NCBI GenBank assembly: GCA_037200845.1
Contig: JBBCGQ010000001.1
Span: 2,170,001 to 2,234,000 of the forward strand
DNA: 64,000 nt
Reading direction: 5' to 3'
Source: Bauldia sp.
GTDB lineage: Bacteria > Pseudomonadota > Alphaproteobacteria > Rhizobiales > Kaistiaceae
Below, one piece after another: positions 1 through 10,800 of this stretch. How positions within the stretch are numbered: position 1 is the stretch's first letter; each line of letters begins with the position of its first letter. Under the pieces are notes generated by a model, which was not told the DNA's origin, did no database searches, and worked only from the letters and a program-made list of their open reading frames with translations. Both the position numbers and the translations under genes were made by a program.

Positions 1-81
1 GACAAGCGCCACCGACGCCACCGCGAGGGCACGGAGCGGGCGGACAAATGCGGTAGCAGACGCCAGGCGCAGAGCGATCAT
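1..81 (-). CDS. 5' end of a secreted or membrane protein gene, truncated by the window edge
   Basis: An ATG at 81-79 on the minus strand opens a frame that stays open to the left edge, giving 27 residues. They read as a signal peptide or first membrane helix: MIALRLAS, then an Arg-containing stretch, then LRALAVASVALV. No strong Shine-Dalgarno is visible. The frame lies downstream of ldtR on the same strand, beyond the ldtR terminator. In Liberibacter and other Hyphomicrobiales, LdtR is encoded close to an exported L,D-transpeptidase gene that it controls. That identity is possible here, but the catalytic part lies outside the window, so it is only inference. Confidence 0.45.
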   Translation of the reverse strand, partial: MIALRLASATAFVRPLRALAVASVALV

Positions 82-240
82 GAAAAATGCCGATCCAATC
101 GAAGTGCCCCTTACACGGGGGCGTAACACGCGCACCGCAGCGAAACAACGCCGCAAACGGCAAAATGGCTGGGAATCGCGGAGATTTGACATGCCCAGCG
201 GCGTCTGCAGATGCCGGGCCACTGTGGCGCTTTCGCGGCG

Positions 241-272
241 CAAACAAAAAGCCCGGCGCTGAGGCCGGGCTT
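241..272 (-). terminator. Rho-independent terminator of the ldtR gene
   Basis: A perfect 9-bp stem (249-257 pairing with 264-272) encloses a six-base loop. On the minus strand it is followed by a T-rich run (TTTTTGTTTG). It lies 26 bases past the ldtR stop codon. Confidence 0.8.
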
Positions 273-297
273 CTCGTTCCTCCCAAAAAGGAAGGGC

Positions 298-807
298 TTA
301 GAGGCGGTAGAGGATCTGGTCGGTCCAGAAGCGCTCGAGACGCTGCAGCGAGCGGTTGAGGTCGGTGAAGTCGCCCGAGGCGATGCCGCCGACCTGGTCG
401 ATCGAGCGGATGTGGCGCTCGTAAAGGCTGTCGACGATCTTCGCGACCTCGGCGCCCTTCTCGGTCAGGCTGACGCGGACCGAGCGGCGGTCCATGCGCG
501 AGCGCTGGTGATGGATGTAGCCCATCTCGACCAGCTTCTTGAGATTGTAGGAAACGTTGGAGCCGAGGTAGTAGCCGCGCGTGCGCAGCTCACCCGCGGT
601 CAGCTCCGACTCGCCGATGTTGAAAAGGAGCAGCGCCTGCACGCTGTTCACGTCCGAGCGGCCGGCGCGGTCGAACTCGTCCTTGATGACGTCGAGCAGC
701 CGACGATGCAGACGCTCGACCAGCGTCAGCGCCTCCATGTAGAGCGGCTTGAGCTCGGCATTGGTGAGCGGCTGAGCAGGAGCCTCCGCCCTTTTGGGAA
801 GTGCCAT
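298..807 (-). CDS. ldtR: MarR-family winged-helix transcriptional regulator, LdtR type
   Basis: This is a cytoplasmic 169-residue dimeric DNA-binding regulator. The MarR fold is visible: N-terminal dimerisation helices (about 20-60), then helix-turn-helix and wing around residues 70-115 (GELRTRGYYLGSNVSYNLKK, then MGYIHHQRSRMDRRSVRVSL), then a C-terminal dimerisation helix. The DRRSVRV wing is typical of MarR proteins. LdtR of Candidatus Liberibacter and rhizobia is a MarR protein of this length and context that controls an L,D-transpeptidase gene and osmotic-stress responses. The assignment rests on overall resemblance plus the neighbouring small membrane protein and hemB. It is followed by a clear terminator, so it is the last gene of its transcript. 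Confidence 0.75.
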   Translation of the reverse strand: MALPKRAEAPAQPLTNAELKPLYMEALTLVERLHRRLLDVIKDEFDRAGRSDVNSVQALLLFNIGESELTAGELRTRGYYLGSNVSYNLKKLVEMGYIHHQRSRMDRRSVRVSLTEKGAEVAKIVDSLYERHIRSIDQVGGIASGDFTDLNRSLQRLERFWTDQILYRL

Positions 808-959
808 GACTATTGCCTCATCCTGTTTCGCGGCAGGCGTTTTTCCCTGCTCTGTGAAACCGAACGTACAGGATGCGACTAAAAATCGGCTTAAGGTCCA
901 CGCTTAACGAAGGCCTACCAGGCACCTCGCAATTGATTGGAATGTCTAGGTTTTTGGAT

Positions 960-1376
960 TCAACGCCGCGGTTGCCGCCAGACCAGAATGGTCAACAAAA
1001 GGAAAAACAGCAGCGTCGCCGCATGGAAGGCGACGACCAGCCAGCTCGGGCCGAACGTGCCGATGAAAATCGTGTGCAGCGTGATCTCGAACAGCGCCGA
1101 ATAGACCCACACTACCTTGCCGCCGGCGACGCGGAGCCACAGCCCGACGGCGGCGACCAGATCGACCACCGCCATGTGGACCGTGACCACGAACCATGGC
1201 GTCGACATGTCCTCGAACGGCCCGCCGGCGCCCTGCAGGACGCCGAGGATGATCGCCCATTGGCGGAGTCCGAACAGCAGCACCACGACCGACAGCGCCA
1301 CGACATACTGATCGAGGATGATCTCGATCCGCGTGCGCGGCAGCACCACCGGCGCCATCACGTCCCTGCTGCTCAT
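960..1376 (-). CDS. Small four-helix inner-membrane protein, DUF6163-like
   Basis: The 138-residue protein is almost entirely hydrophobic. About four transmembrane segments can be seen, near residues 25-45, 62-85, 90-108 and 115-133, and it ends in the basic tail WRQPRR. There is no enzyme motif. It is co-oriented with ldtR 152 bases upstream of it, and divergent from hemB. The position between ldtR and hemB recurs in Hyphomicrobiales, and I believe the family is DUF6163. The family name is recalled, not verified, and the function is unknown. Confidence 0.65.
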   Translation of the reverse strand: MSSRDVMAPVVLPRTRIEIILDQYVVALSVVVLLFGLRQWAIILGVLQGAGGPFEDMSTPWFVVTVHMAVVDLVAAVGLWLRVAGGKVVWVYSALFEITLHTIFIGTFGPSWLVVAFHAATLLFFLLLTILVWRQPRR

Positions 1377-1430
1377 TCACCCTCCGGTACGCCGCCTGAG
1401 TCTCGCGCGCTGCGGAAAATGATATGCTAG

Positions 1431-2534
<1,104 letters not shown>

Positions 2535-2540
2535 GCGCCG

Positions 2541-3035
2541 CTAAAGCAGCAATAAAAGGGCAAGCGTCGCCAGGCCCCAGAGGACCAGCATGAAATGCGT
2601 GTGCTGGGCATCCTGATGGACGATCCAGTAATGGACCCACTGCCCGCCCACGAGAAAACCCGACCACACCATCGTGAAGCCGAGCGTGCCGGCGACAGCG
2701 ATGCCGTGCGGGACGACCGCATTCCATAGGCCGATCCCGGCGCCCGCCAGCCCCAGCGCGCCGAACAGCATCGCGACCGCGACAACGCTTTCCGTCACGA
2801 CGATCGCGCCAAAGGCGATGCGCTGCAGCCGCCGCGATTCGATCCGGTTGGCACTGACGATGGCGTAGTAGTCGGGAAACTGCGCCTTCATGCTCGTCAT
2901 CGCGAGGACATCGACGACCATGTCGCGGTTCGCCTTCGGCACGCGAATATTCTCGAACGCGCCGATCGCTATCCACGCGCCCGGCGCGGCGACGAGCAGG
3001 GCCTCCACCCATGCGATCAAAACGGCCACCTCCAT
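2541..3035 (-). CDS. DUF2165 family membrane protein
   Basis: This is a 164-residue integral membrane protein with about four hydrophobic helices. The family pattern is visible: a first helix, a loop holding AFENIRVPKANRDMVVDVLA and SMKAQFPDYY, helices around RIAFGAIVVTESVVAVAMLF, and the C-terminal WSGFLVGGQWVHYWIVHQDA segment. I start it at the ATG at 3035 because GGTGG lies just upstream. A longer frame continues to 3254, but that part is read entirely through a dispersed palindromic repeat and is not credible protein. The function of DUF2165 is not known. The gene converges on hemB with only six bases between the stops. Confidence 0.75.
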   Translation of the reverse strand: MEVAVLIAWVEALLVAAPGAWIAIGAFENIRVPKANRDMVVDVLAMTSMKAQFPDYYAIVSANRIESRRLQRIAFGAIVVTESVVAVAMLFGALGLAGAGIGLWNAVVPHGIAVAGTLGFTMVWSGFLVGGQWVHYWIVHQDAQHTHFMLVLWGLATLALLLLL

Positions 3036-3103
3036 CTCCACCTTAATTTGAGTCTCGCGGAGCAAGTTTCCGGCCAACCGAGTTCCGCCGATGAGCGGAG
3101 GAG

Positions 3104-3244
3104 AGACACCCTTCCCCAAATCGCCCATGGCGATTTGACCCTCCCGCTCAACCCGTTGAGACGCCATGCTCCAACAAACTCCACTTGAGCCCTCCCCTTG
3201 CGGGAGGGCCAAAACCGCGAAAGCGGTTTTGGGGAGGGGTGTGT
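3104..3244. repeat. Composite palindromic repeat, family 1, copy A
   Basis: Two hairpin modules face each other. The left reads CCTTCCCCAAATCGC, a short loop, then GCGATTTGACCCTCCC. The right reads CCCTCCCCTTGCGGGAGGG, then CCAAAACCGC paired with GCGGTTTTGG, then GGAGGGGTGTG. It fills most of the gap between the divergent DUF2165 and threonine ammonia-lyase genes. The same design recurs at about 22.8, 25.6/27.5, 39.2 and 52.0 kb with different stem sequences. Confidence 0.85.
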
Positions 3245-3297
3245 CCCAACACACTCGGCCTCTCCCCTAACCCACAAACCTGCCGTATCCTGCGCCC

Positions 3298-4527
3298 GTG
3301 ACCACTCCCACCCTCGCCGACATCCAGTCCGCCGCGACCCTGATCGCCGGCCATGTCGTGCGCACGCCCTTCCTGCCCGCCCCGCGCCTGTCGCGGCTGA
3401 CCGGCGCCGACATCTGGGTCAAATACGAAAACCTCCAGGCGACGTCGTCGTTCAAGGAGCGCGGCGCGCTGGTCAAGCTGCTGTCGCTGACGGAGGAGGA
3501 GAAGGCGCGCGGCGTCATCGCCATGTCGGCCGGCAACCATGCCCAGGCCGTCGCCTACCACGCCGGCCGCATGGGCATCCCGGCGACCATCGTGATGCCG
3601 CGGCCGACGCCGTTCGTGAAGATCGCCGCGACGCGGAGTTTCGGCGCCCGGGTGATCCTCGAAGGCGAGACACTGGCCGACTGCGAGACGACGGTGCGCG
3701 GCATCATGGCCGAGGGCGGTCCCGTGCTGGTGCACCCCTATGACGACCCGCAGGTGATCCGCGGCCAGGGCACGATCGGCCTCGAGGTCATCGCCGACGC
3801 GCCCGACCTCGACGCGCTGATCGTGCCCGTCGGCGGCGGCGGGTTAATCTCGGGCATCGCCATCGCCGTAAAGGCGCTGCAGCCGAAGGTCGAGATGATC
3901 GGCGTCGAGACCGAGCTCTGCCCGTCGATGTGGGCGGCGCTCCGCGGCGAAAAGGCGAAGATCGGCGGCGAGACGCTCGCCGAGGGCATCGCGGTAAAGA
4001 ACGTCGGCACGCTGACGCTGCCGATCGTGAAGCAATACGTCGATGACATGGTGCTGGTCCCGGAGGGCGCCATCGAGCGCGCCGTCGCCGAGTACCTGAT
4101 GCTGCAGAAGACGATGGCAGAAGGCGCCGGCGCTGCGGGCCTCGCCGCCGTGCTCCACGATCCCGCCCGCTATCGTGGCCGCAAGGTCGGGCTGGTGCTC
4201 GCCGGCGGCAACATCGACCCGCGGCTCGCCGCCTCGATCATGGTGCGCGAATTGGCACGCGAGGAGCGCGTCGTCGCGATCCGCGTCTTCATCAGCGACC
4301 GCCCAGGCGTACTCGCCGAGATCGCACGCACCATCGGCGCGAACGGCGGCAACATCCTCGACGTCTCACACCGCCGCACGATGCTCGACGTGCCGCCGAA
4401 GGGCGCCGTCGTCGAGGTGACGATGGAGACGCACGGCGGCGCCCACGCCGCCGAGATCGTCAATGCACTGTCGGCGCTGGGCTTTCGGGTGGAACGTCTG
4501 GATCCTCCGCCTCCGGGAGCGGCGTGA
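3298..4527 (+). CDS. ilvA: Threonine ammonia-lyase with C-terminal ACT domain
   Basis: This PLP enzyme deaminates L-threonine to 2-oxobutanoate, the entry to isoleucine synthesis or threonine breakdown. The PLP lysine is K53 in SSFKERGA, and the glycine-rich phosphate loop is VGGGGLISG. An ACT domain of about 80 residues follows from about residue 325 (RVFISDRPGVLAEIARTIG), giving 409 residues. That is the medium, single-ACT form, intermediate between catabolic TdcB and the two-domain E. coli IlvA, so the exact physiological role is uncertain. The start is GTG at 3298, straight after repeat copy A. Its last 68 bases overlap, antiparallel, the 3' end of the next gene. Confidence 0.88.
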   Translation: MTTPTLADIQSAATLIAGHVVRTPFLPAPRLSRLTGADIWVKYENLQATSSFKERGALVKLLSLTEEEKARGVIAMSAGNHAQAVAYHAGRMGIPATIVMPRPTPFVKIAATRSFGARVILEGETLADCETTVRGIMAEGGPVLVHPYDDPQVIRGQGTIGLEVIADAPDLDALIVPVGGGGLISGIAIAVKALQPKVEMIGVETELCPSMWAALRGEKAKIGGETLAEGIAVKNVGTLTLPIVKQYVDDMVLVPEGAIERAVAEYLMLQKTMAEGAGAAGLAAVLHDPARYRGRKVGLVLAGGNIDPRLAASIMVRELAREERVVAIRVFISDRPGVLAEIARTIGANGGNILDVSHRRTMLDVPPKGAVVEVTMETHGGAHAAEIVNALSALGFRVERLDPPPPGAA

Positions 4528-5989
4528 CGATTTCGTCCTCGGCGCGCACCGCCGGCAGGTTCGCCACGACCGGACGCGCCGGCGCCGGCAGCTTCCGCAC
4601 CGGAGCAGGCCCCGGCTTCGGCGCCTCCTCGCGCTTCTCCGGCAGCGCCGAGGTGATCGGCCGCGTCCCGGTCGCGATGCCGTCGAGCGCCGAACGCAGA
4701 TCGCGGTAGAAGCCACGGAGCGCCGGATCTTCCTGCGCACGCGGCTTGTCGAGCTCGCTGCGGACGGTCGCCTCCATCATGCCGCGGAGCTGGCTCGAAA
4801 TGACGAAGGCGCCGCGCTTCAGGACCACGATCGCCGTCATCAGCCGCAGCAGCTTCTTCGTCGGCTCGACGCCGAGCTTGCCGCGGCGCAGAACATGCGC
4901 GGCCTTGACCAGCGTCCTCTCACTCTGTTCGCCCTCGAAATCGCGGGCGCGATGGCGGAACATCTCGAGGCACTGGTCGAGGCCGAACACCTGCACCTCG
5001 GAATCGAAACTCTCGACGTAGTGGCAGAAGGTCTGCGGCAGCGTGAAGATGCCGATCTCCTTCGCCGCCACGATCAGCCGCTTCTGCTTCTCCACCGCCT
5101 GCGGCGTCACCGCGGCGCGCAGGATGCCGCTCTTGATCACCGGCGGCGCCAGGATGGCGCGCTGGATCAGGTAGTCGTGGCGCGTGTCGCTCTCGCCGAT
5201 CTCGGTGACGATGCGGCGGAGCTGCCACGCCTCCTGGATCAGGATCGTGACCACGCCGACCAGCAGCACCGAGCCGATGCTCTTGACGATGAAGTAATAC
5301 GCCTGCGCGACGAACGTATCGCCGAACACGACGCCGGTATTGTCGCCCGTGATCCGGTCGATGAGCCCGAGCAGCAGATCGGTCGGCAGAGCGCGCAGGC
5401 CGATCAGGACATAGTCGAGGCCGGCGAAGCCGGTCTCCGGCCGCGCCGCGGTGAGCGGCACACTCTCGACCTTGGCAAGCCAGTACGCGATCGCGACGGC
5501 ATACGCCGCGACCAGCGCGATCGAAATAGCGATGGCCGCCGTCCGCGTCGCATTGCGCGCCCCGCCGATGCGCCGGCCGCTGGCATCGACGACGCCATCC
5601 ATCACATCGAAGTCGTCGTGCACGATGACGTAGGCGGCAGCGACCGCGAACACATGGAACAGCCCGCCGGCAATCAGCAGCCAGCCCGGATCGGAAACCC
5701 CCGGCAACGCCACCGGCCAGAGAACGAGCGCGAAGAATGCCGCCATCGGCAGCAAGCCGACAACCACCCACAGCGCATAGCGCCAGGCGGGAATGCGCCG
5801 GCGCGCGCCGGCCGGCCGCAGAATGAAATCGAGCACCGTCGAGGCGATGCGGCATAGCGCCAGCAGCGGCCAGGCGAGCACGCCCGCGATGCGGGCCGCG
5901 ATCCGCCCGGCGCGCGGAAAGCGCGCGTACGCTAGGGCAAGCCCGGCGAGCGCCGCGATCACGACGAGAAAAATACCGAAGGTCACCAT
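4460..5989 (-). CDS. Unrecognised multi-pass membrane protein with proline-rich C-terminal tail
   Basis: I do not recognise the family. The 509-residue reading starts at ATG 5989, where a clean first membrane helix begins (MVTFGIFLVVIAALAGLALA). An upstream extension of 73 residues in the same frame looks non-coding. There are about six membrane segments in the first 270 residues, including helices near FALVLWPVALPG, AAAYVIVHDDFD, SIALVAAYAVAIAYWLA and SVLLVGVVTILIQEA. A soluble, charged region of about 180 residues follows, ending in a Pro/Glu-rich tail (LPEAEDPDVPPESPAP). The gene is divergent from the RDD protein gene and overlaps the ACT-domain end of ilvA by 68 bases. No function is proposed. 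Confidence 0.65.
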   Translation of the reverse strand: MVTFGIFLVVIAALAGLALAYARFPRAGRIAARIAGVLAWPLLALCRIASTVLDFILRPAGARRRIPAWRYALWVVVGLLPMAAFFALVLWPVALPGVSDPGWLLIAGGLFHVFAVAAAYVIVHDDFDVMDGVVDASGRRIGGARNATRTAAIAISIALVAAYAVAIAYWLAKVESVPLTAARPETGFAGLDYVLIGLRALPTDLLLGLIDRITGDNTGVVFGDTFVAQAYYFIVKSIGSVLLVGVVTILIQEAWQLRRIVTEIGESDTRHDYLIQRAILAPPVIKSGILRAAVTPQAVEKQKRLIVAAKEIGIFTLPQTFCHYVESFDSEVQVFGLDQCLEMFRHRARDFEGEQSERTLVKAAHVLRRGKLGVEPTKKLLRLMTAIVVLKRGAFVISSQLRGMMEATVRSELDKPRAQEDPALRGFYRDLRSALDGIATGTRPITSALPEKREEAPKPGPAPVRKLPAPARPVVANLPAVRAEDEIVTPLPEAEDPDVPPESPAPTVH

Positions 5990-6170
5990 TGCGTCGCTTC
6001 GACTTCCGACGCCGCATCCGAAGGTCGGCCCCGACCCCGGCGGCATACTAGCCCGAACTGCGCCGCGCGTGCCATGCGCTTCGTCCTTTTCCTTAACTGC
6101 GTCACAGTCTTGCGGCGGCGCAGCAGAATCACCATTGTCTGCGGAACCGCGACAAAGGACCACGGAAACG

Positions 6171-6665
6171 ATGACCGACAGCGCCCCCCGCAGCGCCGAC
6201 CGCTTCATCTACGACGCGACGCGCGACGCCGACCTGTTCGACGGCATCCTGTCGAAGCGCATCGTCGCCTTCGTCATCGACGCGGTGCTGATCGTCGCGC
6301 TGATGGTGCCGGCCGCGCTGGTCGTCGGCATCTTCGGGCTGGTGACGCTCGGCATCGGCTGGCTGCTGTTCTCGCCGCTCTTTGCCATCGTCGCGCTGGG
6401 TTACGTCGCGCTGACTCTCGGCGGCGGCGGCTCGGCCACCGTCGGCATGCACATCGCCGGCATCGAGTTCCGCACCTGGAGCGGGCAGAAGATGTTCCCC
6501 CTGCTCGCCATCCTGCACGCGCTGATCTTCTGGATTTCGGTTTCGGTGCTGACGCCGCTGATTCTGCTGGTCGGCCTGTTCACGGCCCGCCGCCAGCTCC
6601 TGCACGACCTCCTGCTCGGCGTCGTGGCGCTGAATTCCGGCCCGCTGCGGCGCCGCGAAGGCTGA
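6171..6665 (+). CDS. RDD family integral membrane protein
   Basis: The 164-residue protein has a short soluble N-terminus, then [21 protein letters not shown], the characteristic RDD-type first helix with Arg and two Asp positions. More hydrophobic segments follow, then [20 protein letters not shown] and a C-terminal [15 protein letters not shown], which is the family's closing RxxxHDxxxG pattern. The ATG at 6171 is preferred because GGAAACG precedes it and the upstream in-frame extension is composition-poor. RDD proteins are of diverse or unknown function; some have been linked to cation exchange. It lies 70 bases upstream of bpt on the same strand, so cotranscription is possible. Confidence 0.82.
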   Translation: MTDSAPRSADRFIYDATRDADLFDGILSKRIVAFVIDAVLIVALMVPAALVVGIFGLVTLGIGWLLFSPLFAIVALGYVALTLGGGGSATVGMHIAGIEFRTWSGQKMFPLLAILHALIFWISVSVLTPLILLVGLFTARRQLLHDLLLGVVALNSGPLRRREG

Positions 6666-6735
6666 GCGCCCCCTTGCCTTTTCGCCTGCCGCCCCTTGGT
6701 ACTATGCTGGCGCGACTGAAGCTTCCGCCGACCGC

Positions 6736-7485
6736 ATGACCCAGCACACCACCGAGACTCCGCAATTCTATCTGACCGCGCCGGCTCCCTGCCCCTACCT
6801 GCCGGGCCGCGCCGAGCGGAAGGTGTTTACCCATCTGGTCGGCGACCGCGCCGCGGCGCTGAACGATATACTGACCCAGGGCGGCTTCCGCCGCAGCCAG
6901 AACATCGCCTATCGCCCGGCCTGCGAAGGCTGCCGCGCCTGCATTTCGGTCAGGACCGCGGTCGACTCGTTCGACACGACGCAAAGCTTCCGCCGCGTCC
7001 TTAAAAAGAACCGCGACGTCATCGGCGCCGAGACGACGGCCAGCCCGAGCTCCGACCAGTACTCCCTCTTCCGCGCCTATCTCGACGCCCGCCACGCCGA
7101 AGGCGGCATGGCCGACATGACGGTGCTCGACTACGCCATGATGGTCGGCGACAGCCACGTCGATACGCTGGTGGTGGAGTATCGCTTCCGCGGCATAGAT
7201 AGCGGCATCACCGGCCGCGGCGAAGGCCCGCTCATCGCGACGGCACTCACCGACGTCCTCGCCGACGGCCTGTCGATGGTCTACTCGTTCTTCGATCCGG
7301 AATACGCCGACCGCAGCCTCGGCACCTACATGATCCTCGACCACATCCAGCGCGCGCGGAAGATGGGGCTGCCCTACGTCTATCTCGGCTACTGGGTCGA
7401 TGGCTCGCGCAAGATGAGCTACAAGCGCCGCTTCAGGCCGCAGGAACACCTGATGGCGCGCGGCTGGGTCCGCGTCGATGCCTAG
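6736..7485 (+). CDS. bpt: Aspartate/glutamate leucyltransferase (Bpt)
   Basis: This aminoacyl-tRNA-protein transferase adds leucine to proteins with N-terminal Asp or Glu, making them N-degrons for ClpS/ClpAP. At 249 residues it has the usual length. Family segments are clear: [17 protein letters not shown] near the start, [20 protein letters not shown] (the CxxC region), [11 protein letters not shown], and the C-terminal [21 protein letters not shown]. It was formerly annotated as arginyltransferase (ate) in bacteria. clpA, which encodes the relevant unfoldase, is at the other end of this window. Its stop codon shares the palindrome CTAG with the stop of the convergent gene. Confidence 0.93.
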   Translation: MTQHTTETPQFYLTAPAPCPYLPGRAERKVFTHLVGDRAAALNDILTQGGFRRSQNIAYRPACEGCRACISVRTAVDSFDTTQSFRRVLKKNRDVIGAETTASPSSDQYSLFRAYLDARHAEGGMADMTVLDYAMMVGDSHVDTLVVEYRFRGIDSGITGRGEGPLIATALTDVLADGLSMVYSFFDPEYADRSLGTYMILDHIQRARKMGLPYVYLGYWVDGSRKMSYKRRFRPQEHLMARGWVRVDA

Positions 7486-7775
7486 CCGTCGCCGGCGATC
7501 GTCGTCAGCATGAACGCGACGTAGACCAGCCCGCCGGTCGCCGCGAGCGGCGCGGCAAACTCTATCGGCGTTCCCGCCACCTTCGACCGCGCCAGCGCGG
7601 CCAGCGCGAAGAACGCCCACGCAATGGTGTGGAACCAGCGCAGCACGAACCAGCGCAGCCCTTCGGCGCTCGCTGCGGCGGGCAGCACGGCATAGACGAT
7701 AGCGATGACCGCCGCCGACGCCGCAAGGGCAACCCACGGGACGCCGTAAATGCGTTCGGAAAACAGACTAGGCAT
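7482..7775 (-). CDS. Small membrane protein of unknown function
   Basis: The 97-residue reading from ATG 7775 has three hydrophobic stretches ([51 protein letters not shown]). It resembles a short three- to four-helix membrane protein. An upstream TTG in frame would run into the autotransporter terminator and is not preferred. I do not recognise a family. The last four bases overlap the bpt stop in a shared CTAG, so both genes end convergently with no intergenic space. Confidence 0.55.
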   Translation of the reverse strand: MPSLFSERIYGVPWVALAASAAVIAIVYAVLPAAASAEGLRWFVLRWFHTIAWAFFALAALARSKVAGTPIEFAAPLAATGGLVYVAFMLTTIAGDG

Positions 7776-7801
7776 GCGGCGGGATATGGCGATAGCCGGC
7801 C

Positions 7802-7832
7802 GCAAAAGCAAAGCGGCCGGCGCTGAGGCCGC
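7802..7832 (-). terminator. Probable Rho-independent terminator of the autotransporter gene
   Basis: A GCGGCC stem (7813-7818 pairing with 7827-7832) with an eight-base loop is followed on the minus strand by TTTGCTTTT. It lies 40 bases past the autotransporter stop. Confidence 0.6.
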
Positions 7833-7872
7833 CCCCCCGCAACAACGGTCGCAGCGCTGGCGCGTCTGCGGC

Positions 7873-10800
7873 TTAGAATTTCACCGTCGCCGTGACCCGG
7901 CCGCCGTGGTCCTGCGAATTGGCGCCGATCTGTCCGGCGTATGTGGTGCTGAGCGTGAAGTTGGTGCCCACGGGCAACTCGACCCCGGCCTCGGCGACAA
8001 AGGCATCCACGGCGACCGGCACGCCGGCCACGGTGTAGCTCTGGCCCTGGATAGTCATGCTGGAGAGCGGCGTGATGTCGCCGAAGGTGTGCCGCCAGCC
8101 GGCCATGCCGCGGAAGGTGGCTCCGGTGCCGACATCGCCCGCCACGCGAAGCCCCAGCGTGGTGAACGTGAGGTTCTGCGTGCTCGCCGCCACCGACAGC
8201 GGTCCGATGCCGCCAGTCTCGGTGAAGCCATCGGTGCTGACGTTGATGTAGTTGGCTCCGGCGAAGGGCTGGAGCATCCCGAGGTCCGCACCGACCTCGC
8301 CGAACACCTGCGCAGTGCGGGCGTTGTAGCTGGCGACCGACGTCTGACCGAGCACCGTGCGTGCCGTCGAGATCGCGTTCAGCGAATACGTGCCGCCCGC
8401 GCGGATGTCGACGTTGTTGCCCACGTCGCCGCCGGCGTAGGCGATGAGGTCGAGGCTGCTGATCGTGCCGGTCGCGCCGCGGCTTGCCGAGGCCACCGAG
8501 GCGCCGCTGAAGCCGCCGCCGAAACCGCCCGCCCAGTTGCCCGACCCGCCTTCATAGCCACCGAGCAGCCCGTAGTGCGAGCCGGCGACGTCGCCGGCGT
8601 TGCCCGACGCGTCGGCCAGCGAGATGCCGTGGCCATAGGCCTGCCCCCACACGCCATCGCCCGACGACGCAAATTCGGCGCCGCCGCCGCCATTCGGCGC
8701 ATTCAGTCCGTTGAGCCGCTCGCCGAGCGCGCCGGCAAGGAAGGTTGCGTCGACGCCGAGCAGATCCTTGGTGGTCGCGTGGAAGTCGCCGGAGAGCGCA
8801 TCGAGCACGGCGAGCGCCGCGTCGCCGCTGCGCGTGGCGACCGCGTTGAATACCGGGTTGCCGATTCCGAGCGGATAGATCGCAGTGCCCAGCGCCTTCT
8901 GGTTCGGCGTCACGCCCGCGCTCGCGAAAGTCGTGCCGCTCAGCACGAACCTGACGGAGACATCGGCAGCGCCCGAGTTGAAGACAACGGCATCCAGGAA
9001 TTGCAGGTCGTCCGACCAGTAATCGAAGCCGCCGTTGCGCCCGCTCGTCGACGACACGATCTTCACACCCGTGGTCGTCGGCGTGAAATTGCCGTCACCG
9101 CCGCGGATGTCGAGGTATCCGTCGAGGGACAGGATGCCCGACGCCTGGATAAAGTCGTGCCCGTTGCCCAACGTCATCACGACGTGTGTTTTGTCGCCGC
9201 TGGCGATGGCGAGCCCGCCGATCGTCTGATGGCCAGCGCCGGCGAGATCCCACGTCGCGCCTTCCGTCGGCGAGCCGTTTATCGCCACGTTCGGGCTCTG
9301 CGTGAAGGCGTCAGAATGCGTGGTGACGAAGGTGCCCTGGTTGATCGTGACGTTTCCGGTTGCGTTCGACGTGCCGCCGAAGACGAACGTTCCGTACCCC
9401 TTCTTGAACAGCGTGCCCGACGTGCCAACGAAATTGCCGTTAAACGTCGTGAGCGCCGTGTCGGTGCCGAACGTGAGACCCTTGACTCCAATGTTCACCG
9501 ATGTTCCGGCGGCGCCGCTGAGGTCCTTGATGGTCGTCGAGATGCCGGTGATCCCGGTTATGTCGAAGATGCCGGCGTTGGAAAGAGCCACGCCGGACGA
9601 CGTGTTGATGGCGCCGGCGGCCACGAGCGCGAGTGTGCCGCCCGCGATGTTGGTGGCGCCCGTGTAGGTGTTCGCGGCGCTCAGCGTGAGCTTGCCGGCG
9701 CCCGCCTTGGTGAGGTTGCCCATGCCGACGCCGTCGGTGAGAAACTGGCCGTTCCAGGTAGCATTTAGGCCGTTGGTGTCGATGGTCGAGGTCGTGCCGC
9801 CGACCAGCGTCGCGTTGACGACGGTGGTGAGATCGGTCCCGATGACACGCACGGTGCCACCGCCAAGCTTGAACAGATACGTGCCGGCGACGCCTCCCGA
9901 GGACAGAGACGAGCTGTAGATGGGCTGCAGCGCGTTGCCGCCGATTTCGAGCGTGCCGCCCAGGAGGTCGTACTCGCTGGCGCTGGCGCGACCGGAAAGA
10001 TACAGCGTCGAGTTATCGCGAATCCGCAGCGTGCCGCCGGTCTGAACGATTTTCCCCGTCGTGCTGTTGGTGCCGGTAGCTTCGCGGTTGCCGATGATGA
10101 GGGCGCCGGCCTGCGTGCCATGCAGGTCGATCAGCGCGTCGCCGCTGATATTGAGGACACCCTGGCTGGCGGTCGGCCTGTTTCCGTTGGACCGCCCGAG
10201 GGTCATGAAGCCGCCCTGAAACTCGATCGAGCCGCTGCTGATAGTGTAGGTGCCTTTGCCGCCCTGGTTGCCGATGTTGAAGGACGAGCCGACCCCGAAT
10301 ACGACGGCCCCGCCCGTCTGGTTGACCACGCCCGTGCCGCCGAAGTCGCCGACCTGCAAGGCGGGCGACGGAAGGCCGCTGCCGACGATGTTGAGTACGC
10401 CGCCGGAGATGTTGAAGGTCCCGCTGCCACCGTCGCCGCCAACCGACAGGTAGCGAATGCTGTTTGTTGCGGTGGTTTGTTTCGCCGTGCCGCCGTTGAT
10501 ATGAACTTCGCCGCCGTCGGCCGTCAGCCCGGCAAATGTCACCGTTCCATTGCCGGTCTTGAGCAGGTAGTTCGTCGGCAGCATTGACGTTGCGCCGTTC
10601 ACGCCGTGGACTGTTCCCGCCCACGTCGTGTCGACCCCGTTGTCATTCGAAATGAACGTGGTGCCGTTGACGGTGCCGAGATTCAGGACGCCGGTGGGCG
10701 CGATGTTCAGGAAGTCGTAGGTCTCGCCTGCGGGCGGCACATTGTGGATATCGCCTGCCCCGATATTAAGGCCCGCGGCGTATGCGCCCGTGGAGAAGAG

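Noticed and set aside
2541-3254. Longer start for the DUF2165 gene at 3254
   Set aside because: The extra 73 residues are a translation of the family 1 palindromic repeat; ATG 3035 has a Shine-Dalgarno and fits the first membrane helix.
7750-9768. 672-codon open frame opposite the autotransporter
   Set aside because: Shadow frame; the autotransporter has a signal peptide, a repeat motif and a full beta-barrel on the minus strand.
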